A stretch of 64,000 bases of DNA. It comes from Streptantibioticus ferralitis. Lineage in GTDB: Bacteria > Actinomycetota > Actinomycetes > Streptomycetales > Streptomycetaceae. The notes under the pieces were generated by a model that ran no database searches, had not been told where the DNA came from, and saw only the letters and a program-made list of their open reading frames with translations. The first letter of the stretch is position 1, and every line of letters begins with the position of its first letter. The position numbers and the translations under genes were made by a program. Location of the stretch: positions 166,672 through 230,671 of the forward strand of contig NZ_JARHTQ010000012.1 of the NCBI RefSeq assembly GCF_029223525.1, written 5' to 3'. This document shows, piece by piece, positions 16,803 to 24,537 of this stretch.

Positions 16803-17126
16803 GGGCGGCCTTCCGGCGGTTTCTACAAGGGATCGGTTTCCGATTCTACCGTCGCCACGAGCAACGCCTCCCGCTGTGGGAACGAACGCCCCCAGGGGGC
16901 TCCCCCCTGCACCCCATCGGGGGCCGCGCCCCTTGGGCTGCGCGCCGGTGCGGGATTCAGGGGGCTGCGCCCGGCCCCCCTCAGGGCTTCGCCCCGGCCC
17001 CCTTGGGGCTTACGCCCCCGGCGCCCTCAGGGCTTCACCCCGGCCCGCTCAAGGCTGCGTCCCCGGCCCGCTTGGGGGTGCGCGCTGCAGGAGTGCGGTC
17101 CGGGTGCGTGGGGGGCGGGGGGCGGG
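16803..17126. repeat. Spacer with GC-rich palindromic repeats, no gene seen
   Basis: The space between the divergent guaA and chorismate mutase leader holds a series of imperfect units of the form GGGGCTtcGCCCC separated by GGCCCCC (about 16910-17090). They resemble the clusters near 4.2 and 51.8 kb. A GC-poor patch at 16820-16860 next to the guaA start may contain its promoter. No credible reading frame is present. Confidence 0.6.
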
Positions 17127-17132
17127 CATAAT
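17127..17132 (+). promoter_or_regulatory. Candidate -10 box for the aromatic leader transcript
   Basis: CATAAT lies seven bases ahead of the leader-peptide ATG at 17139. A start point at the usual distance would fall at or next to that ATG, giving a leaderless leader peptide, a common arrangement for amino-acid attenuators in Streptomyces. No clear -35 box is seen in the G-rich sequence upstream. Confidence 0.45.
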
Positions 17133-17138
17133 GGTTCT

Positions 17139-17210
17139 ATGCACAGCAGTACGCACTTCGCGTTTACCTATGGCACCGGCTGGTCCGGCTGCCATGGTCG
17201 TGCTGTCTGA
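17139..17210 (+). CDS. Putative aromatic amino-acid leader peptide
   Basis: A 23-codon reading frame ahead of chorismate mutase. It encodes Phe at 7 and 9, Tyr at 11 and Trp at 15, so all three aromatic amino acids fall within nine codons. Two of these codons are TTT and TAT, which are rare in this GC-rich genome. It has no ribosome site, but a -10-like box places the transcript start at its ATG. It ends 18 bases before a perfect terminator-like hairpin. This is the layout of a ribosome-mediated attenuator; the peptide itself is probably not functional. Confidence 0.7.
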   Translation: MHSSTHFAFTYGTGWSGCHGRAV

Positions 17211-17265
17211 GCGAATCACAGACACCAACAGGCGCCCCGGACCGGTTTCGGTCCGGGGCGCCTGT
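17180..17265 (+). promoter_or_regulatory. Putative attenuator: antiterminator segment and terminator hairpin
   Basis: AGGCGCCCCGGACC at 17230-17243 pairs perfectly with GGTCCGGGGCGCCT at 17250-17263 around a six-base loop; two flanking pairs extend it to 16 bp. An alternative pairing exists: CTGGTCCGG at 17180-17188, inside the leader peptide at its Trp codon, can pair with CCGGACCGG at 17237-17245, the terminator's 5' arm. Ribosome stalling in the leader could therefore decide between termination and read-through into chorismate mutase. Both pairings are read directly from the sequence; the regulation is inferred. Confidence 0.7.
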
Positions 17266-17319
17266 CGTTTCCGTACCGGTTCCGAACTCCGGGGCACTCG
17301 CCCGAGGAGCGAAACGGAC

Positions 17320-17607
17320 ATGAGCACACGGCACACAGTGGACACCGGAGCCGCGAGCGACCATGCGGCGGAGCTGATCAGCGACGCGCGGGAGCGGATC
17401 GACGCGCTGGACCACCGCATCATCGGCCTGCTGGCCGAGCGCATCACCATGTCGGAGCAGATCCAACGGGCCCGTATCGCCTCGGGCGGACGACGGGTGC
17501 ATCTGTCCCGCGAGATGGAGGTCATCAACCACTACAGCGGCGCCCTGGGCAAGCCGGGCACCGCACTGGCGATGACGGTGCTGGAACTGTGCCGGGGCCG
17601 CGCCTGA
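17320..17607 (+). CDS. Chorismate mutase (AroQ type)
   Basis: A 95-residue all-helical AroQ-class chorismate mutase, converting chorismate to prephenate for Phe and Tyr synthesis. Typical features are ARERIDALDHRIIGLLAERI (about 24-43) with Arg residues that bind the substrate, and the C-terminal helix with SREMEVINHY. The ATG follows GAGGAGCGAAA. It is preceded by the aromatic leader and attenuator, which supports a biosynthetic role. Nothing else of the pathway is adjacent. Confidence 0.93.
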   Translation: MSTRHTVDTGAASDHAAELISDARERIDALDHRIIGLLAERITMSEQIQRARIASGGRRVHLSREMEVINHYSGALGKPGTALAMTVLELCRGRA

Positions 17608-17819
17608 CGCGCCTTCGCGGGGCGCGCCTCAGGCGTGGGGGCGGGAGAACAGCCCCGGCGCGCCCGCGCACGAACAGCGCACCCGGAGCACGCAGGAAGC
17701 CCAGGCCGAAAGGACGCGCCGCGCCCTTTCGGACATCACCCGTACGGCGCGTGACCGCCCACGGGGCGGTTCGTTGGACCCGGTGTCCGTTCCAGCCAGG
17801 TGCGGTCGGGAGTAGTAGT

Positions 17820-18003
17820 TACCACGCGTGGAGACCGCCCAGGCGCAGCTGGGTGGATTCACCGGGGCGATGAGACGTACCTGGGTTGTACGTCGTGGGA
17901 CCTCGCCCCGGTACCGGTGACCGGTCAGCAGGGGACAGCAGCCCGGTTGCCTAACTGAAAAACAGGCGGTCGGTCCCGAGGACGCTTGGGGCCGACCGCT
18001 CTG
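17820..18003. ncRNA. Candidate structured RNA of unknown class
   Basis: Consecutive folds are visible. A hairpin at about 17834-17856 uses CGCCCAG and CTGGGTG. A long two-step hairpin pairs ACCGGGGCG (17861-17869) with CGCCCCGGT (17904-17912) and, inside it, GACGTAC (17874-17880) with GTACGTC (17888-17894). A strong GCGGTCGG...CCGACCGC hairpin spans about 17968-18001. Read on the minus strand, that last stem is followed by CTGTTTTT, a classical terminator tail, so an RNA on either strand is possible. It does not match the 6S, tmRNA, SRP or RNase P consensus I know. Confidence 0.45.
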
Positions 18004-18063
18004 CGGAGCAGGAAAAACGCTCCGCTGGGCGGTACGCGATGCACCCTACCGCAAGCGCCCCAC

Positions 18064-18079
18064 TGTGACGTTGATCACT
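18064..18079. promoter_or_regulatory. Candidate Crp-type binding site
   Basis: TGTGA-N6-TCACT matches the classical Crp/Fnr half-site arrangement with one deviation. It lies about 200 bases ahead of the LAxTG protein gene and next to the structured non-coding region. Streptomyces has a Crp homologue that regulates germination and secondary metabolism. One site found by eye is weak evidence. Confidence 0.3.
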
Positions 18080-18278
18080 GAAAAAGCATCACGGGTGTGG
18101 GCAACTGCCCGGATTCCATCACTTACGCCATCCCCACCCCGGAAGCGGCTGTGCACCGGCTGTGAAATCCCCGGCCACACGGCCTCCACACGGCCTTACG
18201 ATCAGCGCCTGCCGCACCGCGAGCCACCCCCCACCACCGCGACGGCCTCTCATCTCTTTCTGACCTAGACGAGGTCTC

Positions 18279-19286
18279 ATGAAGCTTCGCCGCGCCCTGG
18301 TGGCGGTTGCCACGACCGCAGCCATCGCCCCCGCCGCGCTCATGTCCGCGCCGTCCGCGTTCGCCGCCGACACCGCCGCGCCCGCCTCAAGCGCCCCTGG
18401 CGCCTCCTCGACGAGCTCCGCGCCGTCGACCACTGCGACCACCTCCGGTACGCCGTCCACCGCCCCCTCCGCGGCCGTCCCGACGCCGAGCACCGGCTCC
18501 GGCTCCGTGCCGACGAGCACCCAGGGCACGAAGCCGCCGACCCCGGGCGTGTGCGTGGTCGAGAACCCGAAGTACCAGGCCGCCGTCCACACCGCGATCA
18601 CCGGCCTGCCGGGCAAGATCGCGACGGGCAGCGGCTGGCACACCTTCACGCTGAAGGTGGACAACCCGTCGTCGACCGATGTCGCGCGGATCAACCTCTT
18701 CGCGGGCGTCGGCCCGGTCGCGAAGGAAGCCAAGGCGTTCTCCACCAGCCAGGTCGAGCTGCAGGCGTACCACCCGAGCAGCAAGCAGTGGAAGGACGTC
18801 TCGGACGGCTCCGGCCACTCCGTCGGCTACTTCGGCTGGGGCACGCTGCCCGCGCACACCCACTTCAACGTGCCGATGCGCATCGAGGTCAAGAAGAACG
18901 CCCCGATCGGCAAGGGCCTGACCCTCGGCGCCGGGTTCTACCTCGACAAGCAGTACAACTGCGTGGCCACCAGCGCCGCCGCCTACAAGATCCAGATCGT
19001 GGCGCCGGGCACCGACACCACCGGCTCCACGCCGCAGCCGCAGACCGGCGGCGAGGCCCCGGTCCCGGCCCCGAAGACCGCCCCGGACAACTCGCAGAAG
19101 GACAGCGCCAACCAGGTGGTGCCCGCCTCGGCGACGTCCACGGACAGCACGACCGGCGGCACGCTGGCGCACACCGGTGCGTCGTCCGCGCTGCCCGCGC
19201 TCGCCGGAGCCGGTGCGGCCGCCGTGGCGCTCGGTGCGGGTGCGGTGTTCGTCGTACGGCGCCGTAAGAGCGGCTCGACCGTCTGA
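18279..19286 (+). CDS. Surface protein with LAxTG sortase signal
   Basis: A 335-residue exported protein. The signal peptide (about 1-29) ends in SAFA. A Ser/Ala/Thr/Pro-rich linker (about 30-85) precedes a globular domain (about 90-245) with two Cys residues. A second low-complexity linker follows, then the sorting signal: LAHTG near residue 296, a hydrophobic helix and a basic RRRKS tail. LAxTG is the class E sortase motif used in Streptomyces, so the protein should be covalently attached to peptidoglycan. Its function is unknown; it is not a chaplin or rodlin. Confidence 0.88.
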   Translation: MKLRRALVAVATTAAIAPAALMSAPSAFAADTAAPASSAPGASSTSSAPSTTATTSGTPSTAPSAAVPTPSTGSGSVPTSTQGTKPPTPGVCVVENPKYQAAVHTAITGLPGKIATGSGWHTFTLKVDNPSSTDVARINLFAGVGPVAKEAKAFSTSQVELQAYHPSSKQWKDVSDGSGHSVGYFGWGTLPAHTHFNVPMRIEVKKNAPIGKGLTLGAGFYLDKQYNCVATSAAAYKIQIVAPGTDTTGSTPQPQTGGEAPVPAPKTAPDNSQKDSANQVVPASATSTDSTTGGTLAHTGASSALPALAGAGAAAVALGAGAVFVVRRRKSGSTV

Positions 19287-19301
19287 CGGACCGTCACACA
19301 C

Positions 19302-19336
19302 CAGGACCCGCACCTCGCCGGGAGGTGCGGGTCCTG
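19302..19336. terminator. Bidirectional terminator hairpin
   Basis: CAGGACCCGCACCTC (19302-19316) and its exact complement (19322-19336) form a 15-bp stem with a five-base loop, between convergent genes. It should stop transcription of the LAxTG protein gene on one strand and the GMC oxidoreductase gene on the other. Confidence 0.85.
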
Positions 19337-19344
19337 CCGCGTCT

Positions 19345-21141
19345 TCAGGGCTTCGAGGACTTCGGCGGCACCTGCGGCACCGGGAGCACGGGCAGCACCA
19401 GCGCCGCGAACGCGTCCTTCGGCACGGCCGGTTGGCACGGCGCCACCGGCGAGAGGCGCACATAGCCCTCGCACTGCGCCGGACGCGGGTCCGGCTCTCC
19501 CTTGTTGGGCCACAGCGACATCGCGCGCTCGGCCTGCGCGGTGATGGTCAGCGAGGGGTTCACCCCGAGGTTCGCGGACACCGCCGAGCCGTCCACCACA
19601 TGGATGCCCGGGTAGCCGTACAGCCGGTGGTACGCGTCGATCACGCCGTGCTCCGGGTCCGCGCCGATCGGGCAGCCGCCGAGGAAGTGCGCGGTCATCG
19701 GGGTGTCCATGATCTCCCCGACGCTGCTGCCCGCGAAGCCGTTGATCTCCGCGGCAAGCACCCGGGCTGCCTGCGCGCCCTCGGGGATGTACGTGGGGTT
19801 GGGCGTGCCATGGCCCTGCCGTGCCGTCAGCAGCCCCTTCCCCAGGCCCTTCCGCTTCCGGTACGTCGTCAGGGAGTTGTCGTGGGTCTGCATCACCAGG
19901 CCGATGATGGTCCGTTCCGACCAGCGGCGGTTGGACAGCGAACGCACGGTCAGCGTCGGATGCTTGACGCTGTTGGTCAAGTAGGACAGCCAACGCGGCA
20001 GTCGGCCCCCGTACGGCACCTGGAGCACGGAGAGCGCGCCCATCGCGTTCGATCCCTTGCCGTAGCGGACCGGTTCGATGTGGGTGGTGTCGTTCGGGTG
20101 GATCGAGGAGGTGATGGCCACGCCCTGGGTGAAGTCCGCGCGTTCGGCGGCGTGCGCCGTGCGGTACCGGCGGTCGGTGGTCTGGGCGCCCACCAGCGCC
20201 TCGGAGTTGGTGCGGGTCAGCTCGCCCAACCTGGTGGATATCCGGGGCAGTTCACCGCGGTCACGCATGGTGTGCAGCAGGGTCTGTGTGCCGTAGGTAC
20301 CGGCGGCGAGGACGACCTGCGGGGCCCGCAGCACTTGCGGTGCGGCGTTGCGCCGCTGGTCGGTGGGTACGGTGGCGACCCGGTAGCCGCCGTGGTCGGG
20401 GTCCTCGGACAGGCCGACGACGGTGGTCATCGGGTGGATGACGGCACCGGACTTCTCGGCCAGGTGGAGATAGTTCTCGGTGAGCATGTTCTTGGCCCCG
20501 TGGCGGCAGCCGGTCATGCACTCCCCGCACTCCACACACGCCCGGCGGGACGGCCCCGCACCGCCGAAGTACGGATCGGAGACCTCCTCCCCCGGCCGTA
20601 CCGGCGCCATGCCCCCGGCGTCCGCACCGTCCCCGAAGAACACCCCGACCGGCGCCAGGTGGAAGGTGTCCGCCACGCCCATCTTCTCGGCGGTGGCCTT
20701 CAGATGGACGTCGGAGGGGGTGAGCGTGGGGTTCAGCCGCACCCCCAGCATCTTCTTGGCCTGGTCGTAGTAGGGCGCCAACTCCTGCTGCCAGTCGGTG
20801 ATGTGGGCCCACTGGCGGTCGGCGAAGAACGGCTCCGGCGGTACGTAGAGGGTGTTGGCGTAGTTCAGCGAACCGCCGCCGACCCCGGCGCCCGCCAGCA
20901 CCAGCACGCTGCCCAGCAGATGGATGCGCTGGATGCCGTAGAGGCCCAGGGCCGGGGCCCACAGGTAGTCACGGACGGACCAGGACGTCTTCGGCAGCGT
21001 CTCCCGGGTGAAGCGGCGCCCCGCTTCGAGGACGCCCACCCGATACCCCTTCTCGGTCAGCCTCAGCGCGGCCACGGACCCGCCGAATCCGGATCCGACC
21101 ACGATCACGTCGTAGGAGTGAGGGTCCTCGCTCACGCTCAC
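19345..21141 (-). CDS. GMC-family FAD oxidoreductase (cholesterol oxidase-like)
   Basis: A 598-residue flavoprotein. The N-terminal VVGSGFGGSVAALRLTEKG (about 12-30) binds FAD, and the C-terminal region has the GMC pattern DGSAVSANLGVNPSLTITAQAERAM. It includes the actinobacterial segment CVECGECMTGCRHGAKN, a cluster of four closely spaced Cys residues. GMC enzymes oxidise alcohols or sterols; the substrate here is unknown. The GTG start lies eight bases after GGAAGGA. It follows the aldehyde dehydrogenase gene on the same strand, so the pair may carry out alcohol-to-aldehyde-to-acid oxidation. Confidence 0.88.
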   Translation of the reverse strand: MSVSEDPHSYDVIVVGSGFGGSVAALRLTEKGYRVGVLEAGRRFTRETLPKTSWSVRDYLWAPALGLYGIQRIHLLGSVLVLAGAGVGGGSLNYANTLYVPPEPFFADRQWAHITDWQQELAPYYDQAKKMLGVRLNPTLTPSDVHLKATAEKMGVADTFHLAPVGVFFGDGADAGGMAPVRPGEEVSDPYFGGAGPSRRACVECGECMTGCRHGAKNMLTENYLHLAEKSGAVIHPMTTVVGLSEDPDHGGYRVATVPTDQRRNAAPQVLRAPQVVLAAGTYGTQTLLHTMRDRGELPRISTRLGELTRTNSEALVGAQTTDRRYRTAHAAERADFTQGVAITSSIHPNDTTHIEPVRYGKGSNAMGALSVLQVPYGGRLPRWLSYLTNSVKHPTLTVRSLSNRRWSERTIIGLVMQTHDNSLTTYRKRKGLGKGLLTARQGHGTPNPTYIPEGAQAARVLAAEINGFAGSSVGEIMDTPMTAHFLGGCPIGADPEHGVIDAYHRLYGYPGIHVVDGSAVSANLGVNPSLTITAQAERAMSLWPNKGEPDPRPAQCEGYVRLSPVAPCQPAVPKDAFAALVLPVLPVPQVPPKSSKP

Positions 21142-21187
21142 CCGAACCGTCCTTCCAGAATGGTGATTTGAGGCAAAGCAGCGGGGG

Positions 21188-21210
21188 TTCGGGGGCCGCA
21201 GGCCCCCGAA
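21188..21210. terminator. Hairpin between aldehyde dehydrogenase and GMC genes
   Basis: TTCGGGGGCC and GGCCCCCGAA form a perfect 10-bp stem with a GCA loop, 25 bases downstream of the dehydrogenase stop and about 45 bases ahead of the GMC start. It probably attenuates or ends the upstream transcript. Confidence 0.65.
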
Positions 21211-21234
21211 GGAGAAGCCGCGTCCCGCTCCCCC

Positions 21235-22854
21235 TCAGCGCAGCCGCAGGCGTTTCATCACGGCCAAGCTGCGGTTCATGAACGCCGCGTACTTCTCGTC
21301 GTCCATACCGAAGGACGGGCCCATCGGCAGGATGCGCTGAGTGGCCACCGTCTGCGGCTCGGTGTACTTGAGGATGCCCTCGGAGCCGTGCCTGCGGCCG
21401 AGACCGGAGTCCTTCATACCGCCCATCGGTGACTGCACGCTGCCGTACGCCGCCGCGTACCCCTCGTTGACATTGACGGTCCCGGAACGCAGCCGGGCGG
21501 CGACGGCCCGGCCACGCCGGGCGTCCTTGGTCCAGACGCTGGCGTTGAGGCCGTAGGGCGTGGCGTTGGCGCGGGCGATCGCGTCGTCCTCGTCGTCGAA
21601 GCGGTAGACGGAGACCACCGGGCCGAAGGTCTCCTCGGTGCACACCGCCATGGGCGGCTGCACACCGTCCAGGATGGTCGGCTCGTAGAACAGCGGGCCG
21701 ATGTCCGGCCGCGGACGGCCGCCCGCGAGGACCGTGGCACCCTTGCCGACCGCCTCCTCGACATGCCGGGTGACCGTCTCCAACTGCCGCTCCCCCACCA
21801 GGGATCCCATCTCCGCCCCGTACGCCAGCCCCTTACCGAGGCGCAGCGCACGGGTGCGCGCGGCGAACTTCTCCAGGAACGGCCCGGCGATCGAGGAGTG
21901 CACGTACAACCGCTCGATGGATATGCACAGTTGCCCCGCCGAGGCGAAGCACGCGCGGATCGCGCCCTCGGCCGCCTTGTCCAGATCGGCGTCGTGCAGC
22001 ACCAACATGGCGTTCTTGCCACCGAGTTCGAGGGAGCAGCCGACCAGCCGGGCCGCCGCGCGCTGGGCGACGTCGCGGCCGGTGCGGGTGGAACCGGTGA
22101 AGGACACGTAGTCGGCCTGGTCCACGACGGCGGGGCCGACGACCGGGCCCTCACCGATCACCACCTGCCATACGGCGGGCGGCAGTCCGGCCTCGATGAG
22201 CTGCTCACGGGCCCACAGGGCGGTCAGCGCGGTCTCGGTGTCGGGCTTCATGACGACGGCGTTGCCCGCCACGAACGCGGGCAGCGCGTCGCCGACGGAC
22301 AGCTCGAAGGGGTAGTTCCAGGGCGCGATCTGGCCCACCACACCGCGCGGCTGGCGCAGTTCGGTGACCTTGGTGAGGGTGGGCACGACGCCGGTGTGCC
22401 CCTTGGGCCGCAGATAGGCGGGGGCCTTGCGGCCGTAGTGCCGGGCGGCGACGGCGACGGCCTGGACCTCTTCGTGGGCGTGCAGCCGGGTCTTGCCGGT
22501 CTCCACCTGGATGAGGTCGAGCACCTCTGACTGGCGCTGGAGAACGAGGTCGTGGAAGCGCAGCAGCACGGCCGCGCGCTGCCGTACCGGTACGGCGGCC
22601 CACCCGCGCTGCGCCTCTCGGGCCGCCTCGAAGGCGGCGGTGACGTCCTCGGGGCTCGACTCCGGCAGCTCGGCGAGCCGCTCGCCGGTGAAGGGCGTGT
22701 GGTTGGCGGTGCGACCGCTGCCGGTGACGCCCTGGGTGAGCCGGGCGACCAGTTCGGGGGTGACCACATCGCCGGGACCGCGGGCTCCCGCGGGGGCGAC
22801 CGGGTTACCGGATGTCTGCTGGGGCTTCGCGGAAATGTCCTGCGCGTCCGTCAT
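21235..22854 (-). CDS. Succinate-semialdehyde dehydrogenase (NADP+) family
   Basis: A 539-residue aldehyde dehydrogenase resembling actinobacterial succinate-semialdehyde dehydrogenases (GabD2 type). The catalytic Cys lies in SAGQLCISIERLYVH, the catalytic Glu in LELGGKNAMLVL, and the nucleotide-binding Gly motif in FTGSTRTGRDVA. IAPWNYPFELSVGDALPAF is the cofactor region. It oxidises succinate semialdehyde to succinate in the GABA shunt or the actinobacterial 2-oxoglutarate bypass; the substrate is inferred from overall resemblance. It is upstream of and co-directional with the GMC oxidoreductase gene. Confidence 0.88.
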   Translation of the reverse strand: MTDAQDISAKPQQTSGNPVAPAGARGPGDVVTPELVARLTQGVTGSGRTANHTPFTGERLAELPESSPEDVTAAFEAAREAQRGWAAVPVRQRAAVLLRFHDLVLQRQSEVLDLIQVETGKTRLHAHEEVQAVAVAARHYGRKAPAYLRPKGHTGVVPTLTKVTELRQPRGVVGQIAPWNYPFELSVGDALPAFVAGNAVVMKPDTETALTALWAREQLIEAGLPPAVWQVVIGEGPVVGPAVVDQADYVSFTGSTRTGRDVAQRAAARLVGCSLELGGKNAMLVLHDADLDKAAEGAIRACFASAGQLCISIERLYVHSSIAGPFLEKFAARTRALRLGKGLAYGAEMGSLVGERQLETVTRHVEEAVGKGATVLAGGRPRPDIGPLFYEPTILDGVQPPMAVCTEETFGPVVSVYRFDDEDDAIARANATPYGLNASVWTKDARRGRAVAARLRSGTVNVNEGYAAAYGSVQSPMGGMKDSGLGRRHGSEGILKYTEPQTVATQRILPMGPSFGMDDEKYAAFMNRSLAVMKRLRLR

Positions 22855-22952
22855 GGCGGCGACACTACGGCCGACACGGGGTTTTGTGTACCCGGCGGTA
22901 ACCGGATTTTGCCGTTCGACTCAGCGGGCCGGGGGCCGGCTCCCGTGAGTGA

Positions 22953-22978
22953 GCGGCACTGCTCAGCCACAGTGCCGC
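22953..22978. terminator. Terminator hairpin after the flavin oxidoreductase
   Basis: GCGGCACTG and CAGTGCCGC form a perfect 9-bp stem around an eight-base loop, 55 bases past the stop of the flavin oxidoreductase gene on the minus strand. Confidence 0.65.
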
Positions 22979-23032
22979 CAGCAATCGCTGGCGTAATGCC
23001 TTACAGCCGGGCGGGAGCGGGCAACCCGGCCG

Positions 23033-24436
23033 CTATCCGATCTGTCGCAGTGCGTCACCGATCGCCCGGTGGAACGTCGGATACGCCCAGATCTGCTCGC
23101 GCAGCACCGTCAGCGGAACGCGGGCGTGCACCGCCACCGACAGGGCGCCCAGCACCTCCCCGCCGTACGGCCCGGCGGTGGTGCCGCCGACCAGCACACC
23201 GCTGAGCATGTCCGCGACCAGCTTGACGAAGCCGTCGTTGCCGATCTGGTGCGTTCGGCCGCGGGCGCTCGCGGACAGATCCGCGTAGCCGGTCCGCACC
23301 ACCAGTTCGCGCTCACGCGCCTCCCACTCGGTCAGCCCGACCGCGCCGATCTCCGGATCGGTGAACGTCACGCGCGGCACCGCGTGGTAGGAGGCGGGTG
23401 GGCCGCCCTCGCCGAGGATGCCGCGCACCACCACATCCGCCTGGTACATCGACATGTGGGTGTAGGCGCCCTTGCCCGTCACATCGCCCAGCGCCCAGAT
23501 CCCGGGCCGACCGCCGACGGGCGGCGCCACCCGCAGCCGCTCGTCGACCGGCAGCGCGGCCGCCTCGTCGTCGACGTCGATGGCCAGCGCCCCCAGCCTG
23601 ATCAGGTCGCTGCGCCGTCCGGTCGCCACCAGCAACCGTTCGGCGGCCAGCCGTTCACCGCGCTCGCAGTAGGCGGTGAAGCCGGAGCGGTCCCGGTATT
23701 CCACCGACCCGACCCGGGCGCTGGTGTGCACCTCGATGCCGTCCTCCGTCAGCACCTTCAGCAGCAGTTCGTGCGCCTCCGGCTCCTCGCGCGGCAGCAG
23801 CCGCTGCATGCCCTCGACCACCGTGACCGGGGTGCCGAACCGGCAGAAGGCCTGGCCGAGTTCAAGCCCGACCGACCCGCCGCCGAGCACCAGCAGCGAA
23901 CGCGGCGGCTCCTCCGCGCGGATCGCTTCCCGGTTCGTCCAGTACGGCGTCCTGGCCAGTCCCGGGATGGGCGGAATGGCGGGCTCGCTGCCGACCGCCA
24001 GCACGATCGCCTGCCGGGCACGCACCGCGATCTCGTTGCCGTCGGTGTCCGCGACGGTCACCTCGTCACGGGCGGTGAGCCGCCCGGAACCGCGCAGGAA
24101 CCGCACGCCGCGCCCGACCAGCCGGTCCACGGCGATCTTGTCGTCCCAGTCGGAGGTGGCCCCGCGCACCGCACGGGCCGCCGGCCGCCAGTCCGGATGC
24201 ACCATCACGGTGCCGGCATGCCCCGCAATCCGCCGCCCTTCGGCCAGCAGACCGGCCGAACGCACCATGATCTTGGAGGGAATACAGCCGTAGTACGGGC
24301 ACTCGCCGCCGACCAGCCCCTCTTCCACCCCCGCCACATCGAGCCCGGCCTCGGCCAGCCGCCCGGCCGCCTCCTCCCCGCCGGGGCCGAGCCCCACGAC
24401 GACGACATCGGCGGTGTCCGCACGGACCGCAGCCAT
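23033..24436 (-). CDS. Pyridine nucleotide-disulfide oxidoreductase (lipoamide dehydrogenase-like)
   Basis: A 467-residue class I flavin disulfide oxidoreductase. The FAD motif GLGPGGEEAAGRLAEAG (about 15-31) is followed by the redox-active pair in GGECPYYGCIPSK (about 42-54), with the usual four residues between Cys. The NAD(P) motif LGGGSVGLELGQAFCRFG and the C-terminal dimerisation domain with TFHRAIGDALRQ are present. The ATG follows GAGGAGGACCCC, which fixes the start. No dehydrogenase-complex E1 or E2 gene is nearby, so it is not the pyruvate or oxoglutarate complex E3. A mercuric- or mycothione-reductase-like role is possible. Confidence 0.88.
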   Translation of the reverse strand: MAAVRADTADVVVVGLGPGGEEAAGRLAEAGLDVAGVEEGLVGGECPYYGCIPSKIMVRSAGLLAEGRRIAGHAGTVMVHPDWRPAARAVRGATSDWDDKIAVDRLVGRGVRFLRGSGRLTARDEVTVADTDGNEIAVRARQAIVLAVGSEPAIPPIPGLARTPYWTNREAIRAEEPPRSLLVLGGGSVGLELGQAFCRFGTPVTVVEGMQRLLPREEPEAHELLLKVLTEDGIEVHTSARVGSVEYRDRSGFTAYCERGERLAAERLLVATGRRSDLIRLGALAIDVDDEAAALPVDERLRVAPPVGGRPGIWALGDVTGKGAYTHMSMYQADVVVRGILGEGGPPASYHAVPRVTFTDPEIGAVGLTEWEARERELVVRTGYADLSASARGRTHQIGNDGFVKLVADMLSGVLVGGTTAGPYGGEVLGALSVAVHARVPLTVLREQIWAYPTFHRAIGDALRQIG

Positions 24437-24537
24437 GGGGTCCTCCTCGCGTACCGGATGAGCGCGAACGGCAGGAGTCCCTTCCCACGGTACGCGCGCC
24501 GGTGACCGTCCGCCCCGCTGCGGACCGTGTCGATTCG

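Larger units (their letters stand above)
17608..18278. other. 670-bp non-coding stretch with strong RNA folds
   Basis: No credible reading frame lies between chorismate mutase and the surface-protein gene. The first 170 bases are featureless. From about 17800 to 18040 there are several strong hairpins, described separately. A Crp-like site is at 18064. The last 200 bases upstream of 18279 are AC-rich, with a TACGAT hexamer near 18197 that could be the -10 of the surface-protein gene. Confidence 0.6.

Noticed and set aside
17820..18003. 6S RNA, tmRNA, SRP RNA or RNase P RNA
   Set aside because: The conserved blocks of these RNAs that I know are absent on both strands, although the region is highly folded.
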